From the NCBI GenBank assembly GCA_943330745.2, contig CALQIX020000007.1, positions 62,001-126,000 on the forward strand: a stretch of 64,000 nt of DNA, in the 5' to 3' direction. The translations under genes were made by a program, and so were the position numbers. This stretch comes from Lishizhenia tianjinensis. Lineage in GTDB: Bacteria > Bacteroidota > Bacteroidia > Flavobacteriales_D > Crocinitomicaceae. Under the pieces are notes generated by a model. It worked only from the letters and a program-made list of their open reading frames with translations. It was not told where the DNA came from and searched no databases. Below, piece after piece: positions 63,677-64,000 of the stretch. The first letter of the stretch is position 1. Each line of letters begins with the position of its first letter.

Positions 63677-64000
63677 ATGATAAATAAGGAATCTTTAAAC
63701 GTAAGCTGGATAAAAGACATTGCTAAAAAGCAAAAGTCAGACCCTATTCTTGTTGAAAAAGTAATACGAGCACTTTATCTGCTGGAAACACTAAAGCTGA
63801 CTAATCTCAAATTTATTTTCAAGGGAGGAACAGCTCTTATGTTAATGCTACCAGAACCAAAACGTTTTTCTATTGACATTGATATTATTGTGCCTGATAA
63901 GTCTCAAGATATTGAGACTTATTTAGATCAGGTTATTCAAAATTCTGATTTTATCGAATACAAACTGAATGAGCGGAAAGCAAAATCAAACATTGAAAAA
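63677..64000 (+). CDS. AbiEii-like nucleotidyltransferase toxin (partial, cut by window end)
   Basis: An open frame from the ATG at 63677 runs off the window (108 codons seen). The nucleotidyltransferase signature is complete: FIFKGGTALMLM near residue 51, then KRFSIDIDIIVP near 69 with the catalytic Asp-x-Asp pair. This is the AbiEii/AbiGii motif pattern. Toxins of this family transfer nucleotides, for example to tRNA or other acceptors, and cause growth arrest or phage abortive infection. The gene follows its antitoxin by 21 bases. Confidence 0.88.
   Translation, partial: MINKESLNVSWIKDIAKKQKSDPILVEKVIRALYLLETLKLTNLKFIFKGGTALMLMLPEPKRFSIDIDIIVPDKSQDIETYLDQVIQNSDFIEYKLNERKAKSNIEK

Noticed and set aside
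56420-64000. Second copy of the tRNA-Gln 3' end as right attachment site
   Set aside because: I found no copy of the tRNA 3' sequence by eye; the right end is probably beyond the window.

Overview
The window looks like an AT-rich chromosome of a member of the Bacteroidota, most likely order Flavobacteriales (a Crocinitomicaceae/Fluviicola-like genome is my guess). Evidence: type IX secretion (T9SS) C-terminal sorting domains, a TonB receptor with a carboxypeptidase-like N-terminal domain, paired SurA-like foldases, a DUF2723 protein, and many TAnnTTTG boxes, the -7 element of Bacteroidota promoters, a few nucleotides to a few tens of nucleotides before start codons.

Region 1 (1-56.2 kb) is core chromosome with mixed gene orientation. 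It opens with mgtE, a 2-hydroxyacid dehydrogenase and rlmH. A surface-polysaccharide cluster follows: a polytopic membrane protein, an AsnB-type amidotransferase and two GT4 glycosyltransferases. Next come a secreted M14 carboxypeptidase, a TonB receptor, dprA, an aldose epimerase and lepA. A tightly packed minus-strand block runs guaB, two parvulin foldases, a MoxR ATPase, a TerC protein and an unknown gene. Further on are a lipoprotein/amino-acid permease/serine hydrolase operon, a large SF1 helicase, metK, yidD, rpmA-rplU, hemJ, surface proteins of unknown role, tsaC/sua5, a phoH-purC-murI operon, a DUF62 enzyme, hemW, recF, a DciA-like gene, a polysaccharide deacetylase and a 1362-residue DUF2723 glycosyltransferase-like protein.

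Region 2 (56.35-64 kb) is accessory. It starts at a tRNA-Gln gene with its own terminator. Directly downstream lie a cluster of short direct and inverted repeats and a tyrosine recombinase of the Bacteroidota conjugative-transposon type. All recognisable protein genes after that are on the plus strand except one possible small minus-strand gene: a 513-residue element protein, an HTH/excisionase-like protein, a replication-initiator-like protein overlapping a DnaC-like ATPase, an N-acetylmuramoyl-L-alanine amidase, and an AbiEi/AbiEii-like type IV toxin-antitoxin pair whose toxin is cut by the window end. I read this as the left end of an integrated mobile element; its right end is outside the window.

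The most interesting unexplained signal is a compact 154-bp, about 52% GC island at 59792-59945 in AT-rich surroundings. It is closed by AGTAGCG/CGCTACT and packed with long complementary segments that cross one another, as in a pseudoknotted structural RNA or folded origin. A minus-strand promoter-like box lies beside it. Other points of interest are the repeat-rich integrase promoter, GC-rich hairpin repeats at 61.79-61.96 kb, a paralogous pair of lipoproteins of unknown function, and a membrane-anchored domain resembling a T9SS/FlgD C-terminal module.
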